The notes: a model not told the origin generated them from the letters alone. 64,000 bases of DNA from Siphonobacter sp. BAB-5405 (GCF_002872335.1 NZ_NJAG01000022.1:1-64000), one strand, 5' to 3'; numbered from the stretch's first letter, positions 43,439 through 52,880 are shown. Program-made: numbers and translations.

Positions 43439-44527
43439 ATGCGAATTCTTTTTTTTATTCAGGGCGAAGGCCGTGGCCATCAGACGCAGGCGGTTGCTCT
43501 GTACGAAATCCTGCGAAATCAGGGGCACGATTTAGTAGGGGCCATCGTAGGCGTTGCTCCGGATCGGGAGATTTCTTCCCTGCTTCGGCAGTACCTGCCC
43601 ACGGATTTTAAAGCAGTCGAAAGCCCGGCCCTGCTGTATAGTGACAAAACTAAAGCCCTTGCCGTAGGGCCTACGCTGCTGACGAACGCCCGCAAAGGCA
43701 CTCGTTTCTGGCGGCAGGCTACGGAAATCAATACCTTTATCCAGGAAAAAAAGCCCACCGTCATCGTAAATTTTTACGAAATGATGTGTGGGGTCTGGCA
43801 GTGGCAATACCGCTCGCCGATTCCGGTGGTCTGCATTGCTCACCAATATTTGTTACTGCACCGCCGCTTCGAGCTACCCGCCGAAGGCGTACTCAACCGG
43901 CGGATTGTCAACACCATCACCTGGTTGTCGGCCGTCGGAAGCCGCCGGAAACTGGCCCTGTCTTTCTACGAAATGGCGGATGATGTGGCCGCCAATATTT
44001 ACGTCATTCCTCCTTTACTCCGACAGGACGTATTGGAACTGGAAACGACTGAAGAACCTTTCCTGCTGGCCTATACGACCAATTACCGCTTGGCCTCGGA
44101 TCTGGAAGACTGGTGTCGTACGCACCCCGATACGCACGTGCAGGCCTTCTGGGATCGCCCGGGAGTCGCAGCGGTCGAGCAGCCTTTACCGAATCTAACG
44201 CTTCATCAGGTGAATGCTACGGCTTTTCTGGATGCCATGCGTCGCTGCCGGGGGCTGGTGAGTACGTCCGGCTTCGAATCGATCTGTGAGGCCATGTACC
44301 TGGGTAAGCCGGTCATGTTATTCCCAACGCCGGGGCATTTTGAACAGGCCGTGAATGCCCTGGATGCCGTACGAGCCGGTGTCGGCATACGGGCCACTTC
44401 GTTTCTGGATCTGGATCGCTTTCTAGCCTACCTACCTACGCACCAATCCATCCAGACCCGTTTTCAGGACTGGCACCGACGTGGGTCCGAGCTAATCGTA
44501 CGGCATCTGGAAGAACTCAGTCGTTAA
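43439..44527 (+). CDS. Glycosyltransferase-like protein (GT-B, monogalactosyl/MurG-like)
   Basis: A 362-residue protein beginning ILFFIQGEGRGHQTQAVALYEIL, the glycine-rich GT-B N-terminus. The C-terminal acceptor/donor site is LVSTSGFESICEAMYLGKPVMLFPTPGHFEQAVNA, typical of UDP-sugar transferases such as those in PF13528. It starts 4 bp after the LpxH-like gene, suggesting joint action on a lipid or lipid A-linked glycan (inference). The stop overlaps the convergent PPK2 gene by 4 nt. Confidence 0.83.
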   Translation: MRILFFIQGEGRGHQTQAVALYEILRNQGHDLVGAIVGVAPDREISSLLRQYLPTDFKAVESPALLYSDKTKALAVGPTLLTNARKGTRFWRQATEINTFIQEKKPTVIVNFYEMMCGVWQWQYRSPIPVVCIAHQYLLLHRRFELPAEGVLNRRIVNTITWLSAVGSRRKLALSFYEMADDVAANIYVIPPLLRQDVLELETTEEPFLLAYTTNYRLASDLEDWCRTHPDTHVQAFWDRPGVAAVEQPLPNLTLHQVNATAFLDAMRRCRGLVSTSGFESICEAMYLGKPVMLFPTPGHFEQAVNALDAVRAGVGIRATSFLDLDRFLAYLPTHQSIQTRFQDWHRRGSELIVRHLEELSR

Positions 44528-45417
44528 GCTTTGGTTTGATCGTTGATACGATCAATCAGCTTCTTCAGCTCTTTTTGACGTTCTTCACTGCTTTCGGGAT
44601 AATGCATAAAGAGGCTGCTGAGTTTTTCCAGAATCAGCTGGCTTACAATCAGCCGCATGTTCTTTTTATCATCCGCCGGGATGATGTACCAGGGCGATTT
44701 TTTCGTTGACGTTTGGTTGATGGTTTCTTCGTAGGCCTGCATGTAATCGTCCCAGTAGTCCCGCTCATTAACGTCGCTTTCTTCAAATTTCCAGTTCTTA
44801 GAAGCATCTTCAATACGACTGATGAGGCGACTGGCCTGTTCTTCCTTCGAAACGTTCAGAAAGAATTTCATGACCTCAATGCCGTTATGCCGCAGGTATT
44901 TTTCGAACGCCTTGATGTCTTTATACCGATGTTTGAAAAGCTTATCCATGTCTTCGGTGAGCTCATGGGGTAGCAGTTGCGTATTCGTAATAATCTCGGG
45001 ATGAACTTTCGTGACGAGGACTTCTTCATAATAACTGCGGTTGAAGATACCAATGGTACCCCGTTGCGGGAGTCGCAGGCTCGTACGCCACATGAAATCG
45101 TGTTCGAGTTCGAGCGAAGAAGGCTTCTTGAAATTATGAATATTGACGCCAAAAGGGTTGACGCCGGTAATCACGTGGCCGATGGTTCCGTCTTTACCGG
45201 CGGCGTCCATGGCCTGGAAAATCAATAAGAGTCCGAAACGATTATGAGCATACATCAGGCTTTGTAAATCGTCGATTTCCTGACGATACTGCGTCAGCAG
45301 TTCTTCGTATTCATCTTTGTTCTGATACAGATCTTTAATTTTCGTTGCGGCTTCCTTGATTTTGAAAGAACCCTTGCCTGTGAACCGAAAATCATCGGAG
45401 TTGAGTGATACATTCAT
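44524..45417 (-). CDS. Polyphosphate kinase 2 family protein
   Basis: A 297-residue PPK2: Walker A-like QAMDAAGKDGTIGHV, the lid segment WRTSLRLPQRGTIGIFNRSYYEEVLVTKVHPE, and KNWKFEESDVNERDYWDDY. Single-domain PPK2 enzymes use polyphosphate to phosphorylate nucleotides, class-dependent (NMP to NTP); the class is not certain from motifs alone. Length is typical. Its 3' end overlaps the convergent glycosyltransferase gene by 4 nt (44524-44527), with no terminator. Confidence 0.92.
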   Translation of the reverse strand: MNVSLNSDDFRFTGKGSFKIKEAATKIKDLYQNKDEYEELLTQYRQEIDDLQSLMYAHNRFGLLLIFQAMDAAGKDGTIGHVITGVNPFGVNIHNFKKPSSLELEHDFMWRTSLRLPQRGTIGIFNRSYYEEVLVTKVHPEIITNTQLLPHELTEDMDKLFKHRYKDIKAFEKYLRHNGIEVMKFFLNVSKEEQASRLISRIEDASKNWKFEESDVNERDYWDDYMQAYEETINQTSTKKSPWYIIPADDKKNMRLIVSQLILEKLSSLFMHYPESSEERQKELKKLIDRINDQTKA

Positions 45418-45610
45418 AAAGAGTGTGGAACAGAAGTCTAAAAAATAGGGTGTTGCCCCTACGGGCTGGTACAGTAGTGGGCAGTATTAACAAAAGATGT
45501 GCCCGCCGGTCCAATACATAGCGACAGGCAATAATCAAAAGATAAGAATGGCGTGGAATATTCCTGGGTGTAAGCAAACTATCCTGACACGCTTGATGTT
45601 ATTACAACAC

Positions 45611-46291
45611 ATGAAAACATTCATTCAAACGCTCAAATGGAGTCTTCTGTCGGTGGCAACGCTTATGGCTTGCCAATCGCCCGCACAGGAGCAAAAGAAA
45701 GCTATGACAACGGACAAACCTCTGCCTAAAACCACTGTAAACGTACCTGCGGGTCTGGAAGTAGCCACCTTAGGATCCGGCTGTTTCTGGTGTACTGAAG
45801 CGGTGTTTCAGCGGCTGGAAGGCGTCGTGAAAGTAGAATCGGGTTACTCGGGTGGTTTTGTGGAAGACCCTTCCTATAAAGCCGTCTGCACGGGACAAAC
45901 CGGTCACGCGGAAGTGACGCAGATTACCTACGATCCCAAGAAAATTAGCTATGCCGATCTGCTGGCCGTATTCTGGCGTACCCACGATCCGACCACGCTG
46001 AACCGTCAGGGCAACGATGAAGGCCCGCAGTACCGCTCGGCGGTTTTCTATCACAACGAAAAGCAAAAAGAAGAGGCTGAACACTGGAAAGCGGAAGTAG
46101 ACAAGGCGAAAATCTACCCCGATCCGCTGGTAACGGAAATTACGCCCTTTACCAACTTCTACAAAGCCGAAGCGTACCACCAGGATTACTACAACCAAAA
46201 TGGTCGTCAGCCCTATTGTTTGTTTGTGGTACGACCCAAAGTTGAAAAGTTTGAGAAAGTATTTAAAGATAAACTCAAACAAACGCATTAA
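45611..46291 (+). CDS. msrA: Peptide-methionine (S)-S-oxide reductase MsrA, lipoprotein form
   Basis: From ATG 45611 this is a 226-residue lipoprotein (MKTFIQTLKWSLLSVATLMAC) carrying an MsrA domain: LGSGCFWCTEAVFQRL with the catalytic Cys, GYSGGFVEDPSYKAVCTGQTGHAEV, RTHDPTTLNRQGNDEGPQYRSAVF, and AEAYHQDYYNQNG. It repairs oxidised methionine in envelope proteins, using thioredoxin-type reductant. The frame extends upstream to 45497, but those residues are not a signal peptide, so the lipoprotein start is preferred. Confidence 0.94.
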   Translation: MKTFIQTLKWSLLSVATLMACQSPAQEQKKAMTTDKPLPKTTVNVPAGLEVATLGSGCFWCTEAVFQRLEGVVKVESGYSGGFVEDPSYKAVCTGQTGHAEVTQITYDPKKISYADLLAVFWRTHDPTTLNRQGNDEGPQYRSAVFYHNEKQKEEAEHWKAEVDKAKIYPDPLVTEITPFTNFYKAEAYHQDYYNQNGRQPYCLFVVRPKVEKFEKVFKDKLKQTH

Positions 46292-46314
46292 TTGAATACA
46301 AGGCCTGGCCTGCG

Positions 46315-46347
46315 AAAGTCTCCGTCCTACGGGCGGAGACTTTTTTG
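46315..46347 (+). terminator. msrA terminator
   Basis: AAAGTCTCCG (46315-46324) pairs with CGGAGACTTT (46334-46343), continued by a T run. It lies shortly after the msrA stop. Confidence 0.9.
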
Positions 46348-46436
46348 TTTTGCCCGGACAAGCCCTAATTTCGCACTACATAGACCGAAAGGCACTGGTG
46401 TTTGAACACCTACTTGAGGTCATTAATCAACGAGCC

Positions 46437-47255
46437 ATGTCCGTACATAATCCCGATATCAAGCGAGTGACGACGCATACGTTACAGGAATTAAAAGCAA
46501 AAGGGGAGAAGATCAGTTGTCTGACCGCTTACGATTTTTCGATGGCCAAGCTCATCGATGCGGCTGGCGTAGAAGTAATTCTGGTGGGCGATTCCGCTTC
46601 GAATGTGATGGCGGGCCATGAAACCACCCTGCCCATTACGCTGGATCAGATGATCTATCACGCTCAATCCGTGGTACGCGGCGTGAAACGGGCTTTGGTG
46701 GTAGTCGACTTACCTTTTGGTTCCTACCAGGGCAATTCACAGGAAGCCCTGCGTTCGGCCATCCGGATTATGAAAGAGTCGGGAGCCCACGCTGTGAAGC
46801 TGGAAGGAGGAGCCGAAATTCGGGAATCCATCGAACGCGTACTCAGTGCCGGTATTCCGGTGATGGGCCATTTGGGCCTTACGCCCCAGTCGATTTACAA
46901 GTTCGGAACCTACGCCGTGCGTGCCAAGGAAGAGGCCGAAGCCCAAAAGCTGAAAGACGATGTACAGTTGCTAGAAGAACTCGGCTGCTTTGCGTACGTA
47001 CTCGAGAAAATTCCGGCGACTCTGGCAGCAGAAGTAACGGCTTCCGTTCATATCCCAAGTATCGGCATTGGAGCGGGAGCAGGCTGCGACGGGCAGATTC
47101 TGGTGATGCACGACATGTTAGGAATCAACCAGGAGTTTAAGCCGCGTTTCCTGCGTCGGTACGCCGATCTGGCCGGAGTAATCCAGGAAGCAGTATCCCA
47201 TTACGTAGACGATGTAAAGACAAAAGATTTCCCTTCCGAGAAAGAAGGCTACTAA
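46437..47255 (+). CDS. panB: 3-methyl-2-oxobutanoate hydroxymethyltransferase PanB
   Basis: A 272-residue PanB from ATG 46437 ([16 protein letters not shown]). It catalyses ketopantoate formation from ketoisovalerate and methylene-THF in pantothenate/CoA synthesis. Visible are [36 protein letters not shown] with the metal ligands, [29 protein letters not shown] and [24 protein letters not shown]. The longer frame to 46350 overlaps the msrA terminator and is rejected. DUF2905 follows 13 bp later. Confidence 0.96.
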   Translation: MSVHNPDIKRVTTHTLQELKAKGEKISCLTAYDFSMAKLIDAAGVEVILVGDSASNVMAGHETTLPITLDQMIYHAQSVVRGVKRALVVVDLPFGSYQGNSQEALRSAIRIMKESGAHAVKLEGGAEIRESIERVLSAGIPVMGHLGLTPQSIYKFGTYAVRAKEEAEAQKLKDDVQLLEELGCFAYVLEKIPATLAAEVTASVHIPSIGIGAGAGCDGQILVMHDMLGINQEFKPRFLRRYADLAGVIQEAVSHYVDDVKTKDFPSEKEGY

Positions 47256-47268
47256 ACGCTGGAAAGCT

Positions 47269-47493
47269 ATGAATCCTCAAGTAGGCAAGTGGCTGATGGG
47301 GCTGGGCGGATTCCTGGTCGGTGCCGGATTGCTGATTTATTTGTTTTACGATAAATTGCATTGGCTGGGCCGGTTGCCCGGCGACATCCGAATCGAACGG
47401 GAAAATTTTCGAATGTACCTGCCCCTTACGACCTGCCTCTTGGTAACGGTACTCATTAATGTCGTTCTTTGGCTCATGCGGAAATGGTTTTAG
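47269..47493 (+). CDS. DUF2905 family small membrane protein
   Basis: A 74-residue protein with two membrane segments (about 8-26 and 53-70) separated by the DUF2905 signature LHWLGRLPGDIRIERENFRMYLPLTT. Family function is unknown. It starts 13 bp after panB and is probably co-transcribed. Confidence 0.9.
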   Translation: MNPQVGKWLMGLGGFLVGAGLLIYLFYDKLHWLGRLPGDIRIERENFRMYLPLTTCLLVTVLINVVLWLMRKWF

Positions 47494-47576
47494 TATCAGT
47501 AAATGATAATGCACCATCGGTTCTTTTCCGGTAACCCTTTTACTTTTGAACGGTCTCTTTCAGAACATTTCAATCA

Positions 47577-47993
47577 ATGAAAAACGTATCTCGCAGAAAA
47601 TTCCTGACGACTTCTGCCGTAGTGGCGGCAACCCCCGCAACGGTATTACCCGTGGCCGCGGCTCCATCCAAAGAACTCTTCGTACACCACGTGTACTTTT
47701 TCCTGAAAAATAAAGGAAATGAAGCTGACCGGAATAAATTGATGGAAGGTCTCGAAAAGCTTCGGAAGGTTCCGACCATCCGCCTGAGTCACATTGGTGT
47801 TCCGGCTCCTACCAATCGTAGTGTGATTGAAAAAGGCTATGATGTTTCATGGATGTTGTTCTTTGATAACCTAGATGAAGAAGAAATTTACCAAAAGCAC
47901 CCAATTCACCTTAAATTTGTGGAAGATTATTCCCATTTGTGGGAAAAGGTAATTGTTTACGATTCCATTGGTCCTGCTCCCAAAAAAGCTTAA
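47577..47993 (+). CDS. Dabb-domain (stress-responsive alpha/beta barrel) protein with Tat-type signal
   Basis: A 138-residue protein with an N-terminal twin-arginine signal (VSRRKFLTTSAVVAATPATVLPVAAA) and a Dabb domain: VHHVYFFLKNKGNEADRNKLMEGLEKLRKVP, DVSWMLFFDNLDEEEIYQKHPIHLKFVEDY. Dabb folds dimerise and sometimes bind small ligands or haem; this one is probably periplasmic. Function is unassigned. A terminator follows. Confidence 0.87.
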   Translation: MKNVSRRKFLTTSAVVAATPATVLPVAAAPSKELFVHHVYFFLKNKGNEADRNKLMEGLEKLRKVPTIRLSHIGVPAPTNRSVIEKGYDVSWMLFFDNLDEEEIYQKHPIHLKFVEDYSHLWEKVIVYDSIGPAPKKA

Positions 47994-48007
47994 CGATACC
48001 ATAATAT

Positions 48008-48044
48008 AAAAGCCCCTTTGATCGAACCGACCAAGGGGGCTTTT
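48008..48044. terminator. Terminator between the Dabb gene and the TonB receptor
   Basis: AAAAGCCCCTTTG (48008-48020) pairs with CAAGGGGGCTTTT (48032-48044) with one mismatch, then T-rich sequence. It may serve both convergent genes. Confidence 0.87.
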
Positions 48045-48060
48045 GTTTTATACCGCTGAA

Positions 48061-50373
48061 TTAAAAAATCCATTTGGCTCGCAGACTCAGGTTACGGCCT
48101 TGATCATCAGCGTAATACCGAAAGCGATTGAGGTAATCGCGATAGCGGGTATTGAAGGCATTACTGACGCTCAAGCTCAGTTGCAAGGGGTGATGATGGA
48201 TGGGAATAGAACCGCCAATGGCCGCATTCCAGAGCCAGTAGGCCGCTGGGGGAGGAGCAAAGTCACCGTTTTCGGGAGCCCGGATTTGTTTAGCTACGTA
48301 AGAATGCCCGGCTTCCACAAAGAAATTCGTCAAGCCCAACACAGCCTTCTCGGGTTGCCATCGCAAAGAGTTTTCCAATCGATCCGGTGGAATTTGGACG
48401 AGTCGGGCCTCGTGTTCAACATCCTTTGCCCGTACTACGGCGTATTTGGTTTGCCAGCTTAGTGGTTTGGTTATCAGGTACGTAAAGGAGGCATCAATTC
48501 CCTGGAAAACAGCATTCACCTGCGTATACTTGAAATAAGGGAACGCTCCGCGAATGGTCAGGATGGGTTCGGACTGCGGCTTCAGATAAATGAAGTTCTG
48601 CATGTAATTGCGGTAAACGGAAACCTCCGCCCGGAGCCGCTTACCTGTATACTCAGCTGTATAGTCCAGATTAAAAGCGGTTTCGGGGTTTAGAGTCGCA
48701 TCACCTTCCTCGTAAGCGGCGGCTCCGTGGTGAACACCGGCACTGTACAGTTCATTGACATTGGGTGGTCGCCAGGCCATTCCACCGTTCAGTCGCATGG
48801 ACCAGTGTGAACCCAGTCGTCGAAGGACGCCCAGACTACCCGAGGCATTGCCAAATTGCAAGTGTTCATAGGTACGAACGCCCCGGCTGGGAAAAAGAGT
48901 AATGCGTTGATAACGAAAGTCATAGCGTACCCCCGCTTCCAGCTCCCAGTCCTGATGCGTATACTTTTCCAACCAGAAAAGTCCTGCCGTAGCTTGTCGG
49001 AAATTAGGAATCAGCGGACGACCGTATACCAGGTTCCGTTGATACGAAAGACTCAGTCCGGCTGAGCCCGTAATTTTCCGGGCAATGGCAGGATGCTCCC
49101 AAACCAGATCGGCCGTAAAGCTGGTCAGCTTGAAATTTAATTCCGGTCGGTTCAGATTGGCTAAACTATCGTTACGGGGACGGTGTAAGTCGTACTCGGC
49201 CCGTTCATTGATTTGCCGGGCCAGTGTAAGGTTCCAGACGCCCCGCTGAGCCGGAGCGTAACTAATTTTCAGCTTCTGTAGCGTATGAGAAACGTCCTGA
49301 AAAGGGCGATTAATCTGGTAACTAAAGCCACTTTTAATGAAAGGTTCGCCGTTTTTCAGTACGTTTTCCAGATCACTCACACTGCCAATGTGTGAACCAC
49401 TAAAAATGCCCAGTTCCGTCGAAAATTGAGTCATGAAACCTTCCAGTTGCCAGTTTCCCCGCCGATAGCCCAGTGTTATGGAATAATTACGTTCAGAGAT
49501 ACCCGTATTATCCAGAAAATAACCGGGTGTACGAATGTTACCCCCGCGTTTGAGGGTGCCCTGTACCCGCCAGGCCAGACCAGGTACTATGCCCAAGCCT
49601 CCCTGTAGCTGTAAAGAGCCGACGCCCTGCCGTCCATTACTGAAACCAACTAAGTTTAATTCGCCCTGAAAGTCAGGCTGTTGGGGCAAAGGCTCGGGTT
49701 CTACCAGAACTACACCCGCCAGGGCCTCCGGTCCATAGCGAACGCCCGCTGCTCCTTTCACAACCGTTAGCCGTTTGGCCACAAAAGGGTCAATTTCAGG
49801 AGCGTGTTCACTGCCCCATTGCTGTCCTTCCTGGCGAATACCATTGTTGAGAATCAGTACCCGATTGGAATGCATACCGTGTATAATAGGCTTACCAATA
49901 CTACTACCGGTTTGCAGGGTAGTAACGCCCGTCACATTCTTTAAAGCATCGGCCAAGGTCTGCCCGCGAGTTTGGTCAAGGACTATACCTTCGATGGTCG
50001 AGCGAGTGAGCAGGGAGCTCTCCAGTCGTTGGGCAGTTACGGTAACATTCTGTAAGTGAACGTCTTCCTCTCGTAAATGGAGGTCCTGCTCCAGCTCTTC
50101 GTGGCGTAATTCGATGGAAAGGGTGTCGGACTGATAGCCCAGCACCTGGCAGACAAGCTGGTGCTTACCCTGACAAAGGTTACGTAGTTCATACCGCCCG
50201 GCGGCGTTCGTTTGCGTTTGCCGCTTAGCCTGCGGCAACCAGATGACGGCACCCGCTACCGGCTGCCCGGTTTGCCGATCGTTGACTTCTCCTCGTAACG
50301 TACAGGAGCAGTTCTGAGCATAGAGCGAACCACTCATCAACAGCAATCCTAATCCAGTCAACCAGCGAATCAT
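48061..50373 (-). CDS. TonB-dependent outer membrane receptor
   Basis: A 770-residue receptor. After the signal peptide comes a CarboxypepD-regulatory-like domain (CTLRGEVNDRQTGQPVAGAVIW), the plug with TLADALKNVTGVTTLQTGSSIGKPIIHGMHSNRVLILNNG and GQQWGSEHAPEIDPF, and a 22-strand-like barrel ending SLRAKWIF. The plug resembles metal-type receptors such as ZnuD-like zinc receptors, but the ligand is not proven. It imports a substrate with TonB energy. The promoter region carries a palindromic operator, suggesting metal-responsive control. Confidence 0.92.
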   Translation of the reverse strand: MIRWLTGLGLLLMSGSLYAQNCSCTLRGEVNDRQTGQPVAGAVIWLPQAKRQTQTNAAGRYELRNLCQGKHQLVCQVLGYQSDTLSIELRHEELEQDLHLREEDVHLQNVTVTAQRLESSLLTRSTIEGIVLDQTRGQTLADALKNVTGVTTLQTGSSIGKPIIHGMHSNRVLILNNGIRQEGQQWGSEHAPEIDPFVAKRLTVVKGAAGVRYGPEALAGVVLVEPEPLPQQPDFQGELNLVGFSNGRQGVGSLQLQGGLGIVPGLAWRVQGTLKRGGNIRTPGYFLDNTGISERNYSITLGYRRGNWQLEGFMTQFSTELGIFSGSHIGSVSDLENVLKNGEPFIKSGFSYQINRPFQDVSHTLQKLKISYAPAQRGVWNLTLARQINERAEYDLHRPRNDSLANLNRPELNFKLTSFTADLVWEHPAIARKITGSAGLSLSYQRNLVYGRPLIPNFRQATAGLFWLEKYTHQDWELEAGVRYDFRYQRITLFPSRGVRTYEHLQFGNASGSLGVLRRLGSHWSMRLNGGMAWRPPNVNELYSAGVHHGAAAYEEGDATLNPETAFNLDYTAEYTGKRLRAEVSVYRNYMQNFIYLKPQSEPILTIRGAFPYFKYTQVNAVFQGIDASFTYLITKPLSWQTKYAVVRAKDVEHEARLVQIPPDRLENSLRWQPEKAVLGLTNFFVEAGHSYVAKQIRAPENGDFAPPPAAYWLWNAAIGGSIPIHHHPLQLSLSVSNAFNTRYRDYLNRFRYYADDQGRNLSLRAKWIF

Positions 50374-50396
50374 GTGATATCAATAAATCCCGAAAG

Positions 50397-50429
50397 CAAA
50401 GGTACGTCTTTCTTGCAATACTGTTGCAA
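50397..50429 (-). promoter_or_regulatory. Promoter and palindromic operator of the TonB receptor
   Basis: On the minus strand TACCTTTG (plus 50397-50404) is a perfect -7 box about 25 bp before the ATG. Eight bases upstream lies the 17-bp dyad TTGCAATACTGTTGCAA (50413-50429), two TTGCAA half-sites across a 5-bp centre, placed over the spacer and -33 region, where a repressor would block polymerase. The pattern resembles Fur/Zur-family boxes, but the regulator is inferred. Confidence 0.6.
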
Positions 50430-50722
50430 AAGTGGCTGTTAGGCGGCAATTGATTATTAGAAATAGATTAGAGTTAAGATGAATTTGTTTAATTCTAAGT
50501 TCCCAAACCTTCCGCAAAGTACCGTGGCCCAATTTTTTAAGCATCTATGAGCGTCTTTGAGCTAAAATGATTATTTGTTCCAATCAACTCTTAAGGACCT
50601 TATAATCAATGATTAAAGCAGGAAAATTACCAGCCGCCCTGAATTTTTGAATTCAATCTGTTTTAAGCCATTGTTTAACCAAACAAAAAATTTCTTAAAC
50701 ATACCGTCGCCCTACACAGCCC
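50430..50722. other. AT-rich intergenic region before the sigma factor gene
   Basis: Nearly 300 bp of AT-rich sequence with no coding frame, tRNA or clear hairpin. It must hold the sigma-factor promoter, but no convincing TAnnTTTG element was found. Confidence 0.6.
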
Positions 50723-51235
50723 ATGACTGCTCTTGAATTTACTCATCACGTTGGCCATGTGTCCAAATCTCTTCGACCCTTTGCGTTACGGCTGACGAAA
50801 GATGCTGAAGAAGCCAACGACCTATTACAAGATACTCTACTGAAAGCTTTTACCAATCGTGATAAGTACGCTGATGGAACGAACATCAAAGCGTGGCTCT
50901 ACACGATTATGAAAAATACGTTTATTACGAACTACCAGCGAATGGTTCGTAAGAACACCTTCATTGATACCTCCGACGATCTGTACTATCTGAATTCGCT
51001 GGAGAGCTCAACCGATAATCAAGCCTATTCAACCTTTGCTCTGGAAGACATTAACGCGGCCATTCGGATCCTCGATGATTCGCACAAGACGCCCTTTATG
51101 ATGTATTTTCAAGGGTACAAGTACCACGAAATTGCCGAGCAGTTACAGATTCCTATCGGTACAGTAAAAAACCGTATTCACCTGGCTCGTAAAGAGTTGA
51201 AAGACCGACTCAGTGTGTATGAATATGCCTACTAG
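50723..51235 (+). CDS. ECF-type RNA polymerase sigma factor
   Basis: A 170-residue sigma-70 family factor. Region 2 is KSLRPFALRLTKDAEEANDLLQDTLLKAFTNRDKY and NIKAWLYTIMKNTFITNYQR; region 4 is ALEDINAAIRILDDSHKTPFMMYFQGYKYHEIAEQLQIPIGTVKNRIHLARKELKDRL. No anti-sigma factor gene is adjacent. It is directly upstream of crtI and crtB, an arrangement common in carotenoid-producing Bacteroidota, and may drive them, for example under light or stress. A terminator lies between it and crtI, so any crtI transcript probably starts separately. Confidence 0.9.
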   Translation: MTALEFTHHVGHVSKSLRPFALRLTKDAEEANDLLQDTLLKAFTNRDKYADGTNIKAWLYTIMKNTFITNYQRMVRKNTFIDTSDDLYYLNSLESSTDNQAYSTFALEDINAAIRILDDSHKTPFMMYFQGYKYHEIAEQLQIPIGTVKNRIHLARKELKDRLSVYEYAY

Positions 51236-51254
51236 TCGTACTGTGTGAGCATGT

Positions 51255-51290
51255 AGTAAAAAGGCCGGGGCTAGCTCCGGCCTTTTTACT
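51255..51290 (+). terminator. Terminator between the sigma factor gene and crtI
   Basis: AGTAAAAAGGCCGG (51255-51268) pairs perfectly with CCGGCCTTTTTACT (51277-51290). Confidence 0.9.
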
Positions 51291-51354
51291 TACGTACGGC
51301 CCCCAAACATTTGTGGGTTTTTTGAGTTATTGTATTGATTTTTCACCTGCACCC

Positions 51355-52833
51355 ATGGGCAAACGAGTAATAGTTATAGGAGCTGGATTCTCGGGACTGG
51401 CAGCCGCTACGGCTCTAGCTGATCGCGGATATTCTGTGACCATTCTGGAAAAAAATGATACGCCGGGTGGTCGAGCCCGGCAATTCGAAGCCAAAGGTTT
51501 TGTATTTGACATGGGACCCAGCTGGTACTGGATGCCGGACGTTTTTGAACGGTACTTTGCCCGTTTTGGAAAGAAACCTTCGGACTACTACGAACTTAAA
51601 CGTCTGGATCCTTCCTATACGGTAATTTTTAATACCGAAGATGTTATTGATTTACCCGCTAATCAAACGGAACTGGAGCAACTGTTTGAAAGCATAGAAC
51701 CCGGTAGTGCACCCCGTCTGCGGGCTTTTCTGGAACAGGCCTCTTATAAATATGACGTAGGGATGAATAATTTCGTCTGGAAACCCAGTCGGAGCCTTAC
51801 GGAGTTTTTAAGCCTTAAATTACTGGCAGATGTTAGTCGGCTGGACGTACTGCAATCTTTTCATCAGCATATTCGGAAATACTTCAAGCAGGAGAAAATT
51901 CTTAAACTGATGGAGTTCCCCATCTTGTTTTTGGGGGCCATTCCACAAAATACACCGGCCCTGTATAGCCTGATGAACTATGCCGAAATTGCCCTGGGTA
52001 CCTGGTATCCGATGGGTGGGATGCACGAAATCGTGAAAGCGATGGTGAGTCTGGCGGAGGAAAAAGGCGTACAGATCAATCTGGGTGAGGAAGTCGAACA
52101 AATCATTATTAAAGGGGGAAAAGTACGGGAGGTACAAACCAAGCTCGGCAGCTATCAGGTGGATACCCTGGTGGCGGGGGCGGATTACCACCATGTGGAA
52201 GATGCCCTGGTAGAACCTCAGTTCCGGAATTACACCGAAGAATACTGGAATAGCCGGACGATGGCTCCTTCTTCCATTCTGTTTTATCTGGGCGTCAACC
52301 GACGTATTGATAAACTTCGGCATCACAACCTGTTCTTTGACGAAGATTTCAGTCTGCACGCCCACGAAATCTATACGCAGCCGCAGTGGCCTTCTAAGCC
52401 TTTGTTTTATGCCTCTGCTCCGTCCAAAACGGATCCGAGCGTGGCTCCGGAAGGCTGCGAAAATTTATTTTTACTCATTCCGGTAGCTCCAGGATTGCCC
52501 GACGATACCGAAACGATACGCGAACAGTACTACGACCTGATTATGGACCGGCTGGAGCAGTACGTAGGGCATGCGATACGTCCGCACGTTGTTTACAAAC
52601 GCAGCTACGCCCACCGGGATTTTATTGACGATTATCACGCCTTTAAAGGCAATGCCTATGGACTGGCCAATACGCTGCGGCAAACGGCTTTGTTGAAACC
52701 CACGCTGAAGAACAAAAAAGTCAGCAATTTATATTATACCGGTCAGCTGACCGTACCCGGACCAGGGGTACCGCCAGCCTTGATTTCGGGTCTGGTGGTC
52801 GCCGATGAACTCCACCGGGAACAGCAGGTATAG
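51355..52833 (+). CDS. crtI: Phytoene desaturase (CrtI family)
   Basis: From ATG 51355 this gives 492 residues: GKRVIVIGAGFSGLAAATALADRGYSVTILEKNDTPGGRARQF (FAD-binding N-terminus), FDMGPSWYWMPDVFERYF, LYSLMNYAEIALGTWYPMGGMHEIVKAMVSLAEEKG, and the C-terminal YYTGQLTVPGPGVPPALISGLVVADEL. It introduces double bonds into phytoene. The product (neurosporene, lycopene) cannot be told. The ORF extends to 51313, but the extra 14 residues are not conserved. It is followed 48 bp later by crtB. Confidence 0.95.
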   Translation: MGKRVIVIGAGFSGLAAATALADRGYSVTILEKNDTPGGRARQFEAKGFVFDMGPSWYWMPDVFERYFARFGKKPSDYYELKRLDPSYTVIFNTEDVIDLPANQTELEQLFESIEPGSAPRLRAFLEQASYKYDVGMNNFVWKPSRSLTEFLSLKLLADVSRLDVLQSFHQHIRKYFKQEKILKLMEFPILFLGAIPQNTPALYSLMNYAEIALGTWYPMGGMHEIVKAMVSLAEEKGVQINLGEEVEQIIIKGGKVREVQTKLGSYQVDTLVAGADYHHVEDALVEPQFRNYTEEYWNSRTMAPSSILFYLGVNRRIDKLRHHNLFFDEDFSLHAHEIYTQPQWPSKPLFYASAPSKTDPSVAPEGCENLFLLIPVAPGLPDDTETIREQYYDLIMDRLEQYVGHAIRPHVVYKRSYAHRDFIDDYHAFKGNAYGLANTLRQTALLKPTLKNKKVSNLYYTGQLTVPGPGVPPALISGLVVADELHREQQV

Positions 52834-52880
52834 TGTGCCATTTTTTAAGTACCTTGCTTTACTAAACCTGGGTTACGTTG

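Noticed and set aside
45497-45610. Longer start for msrA
   Set aside because: It adds 38 residues before a clear lipoprotein signal peptide.
46350-46436. Longer start for panB
   Set aside because: The extra codons begin in the T tract of the msrA terminator and do not match PanB N-termini.
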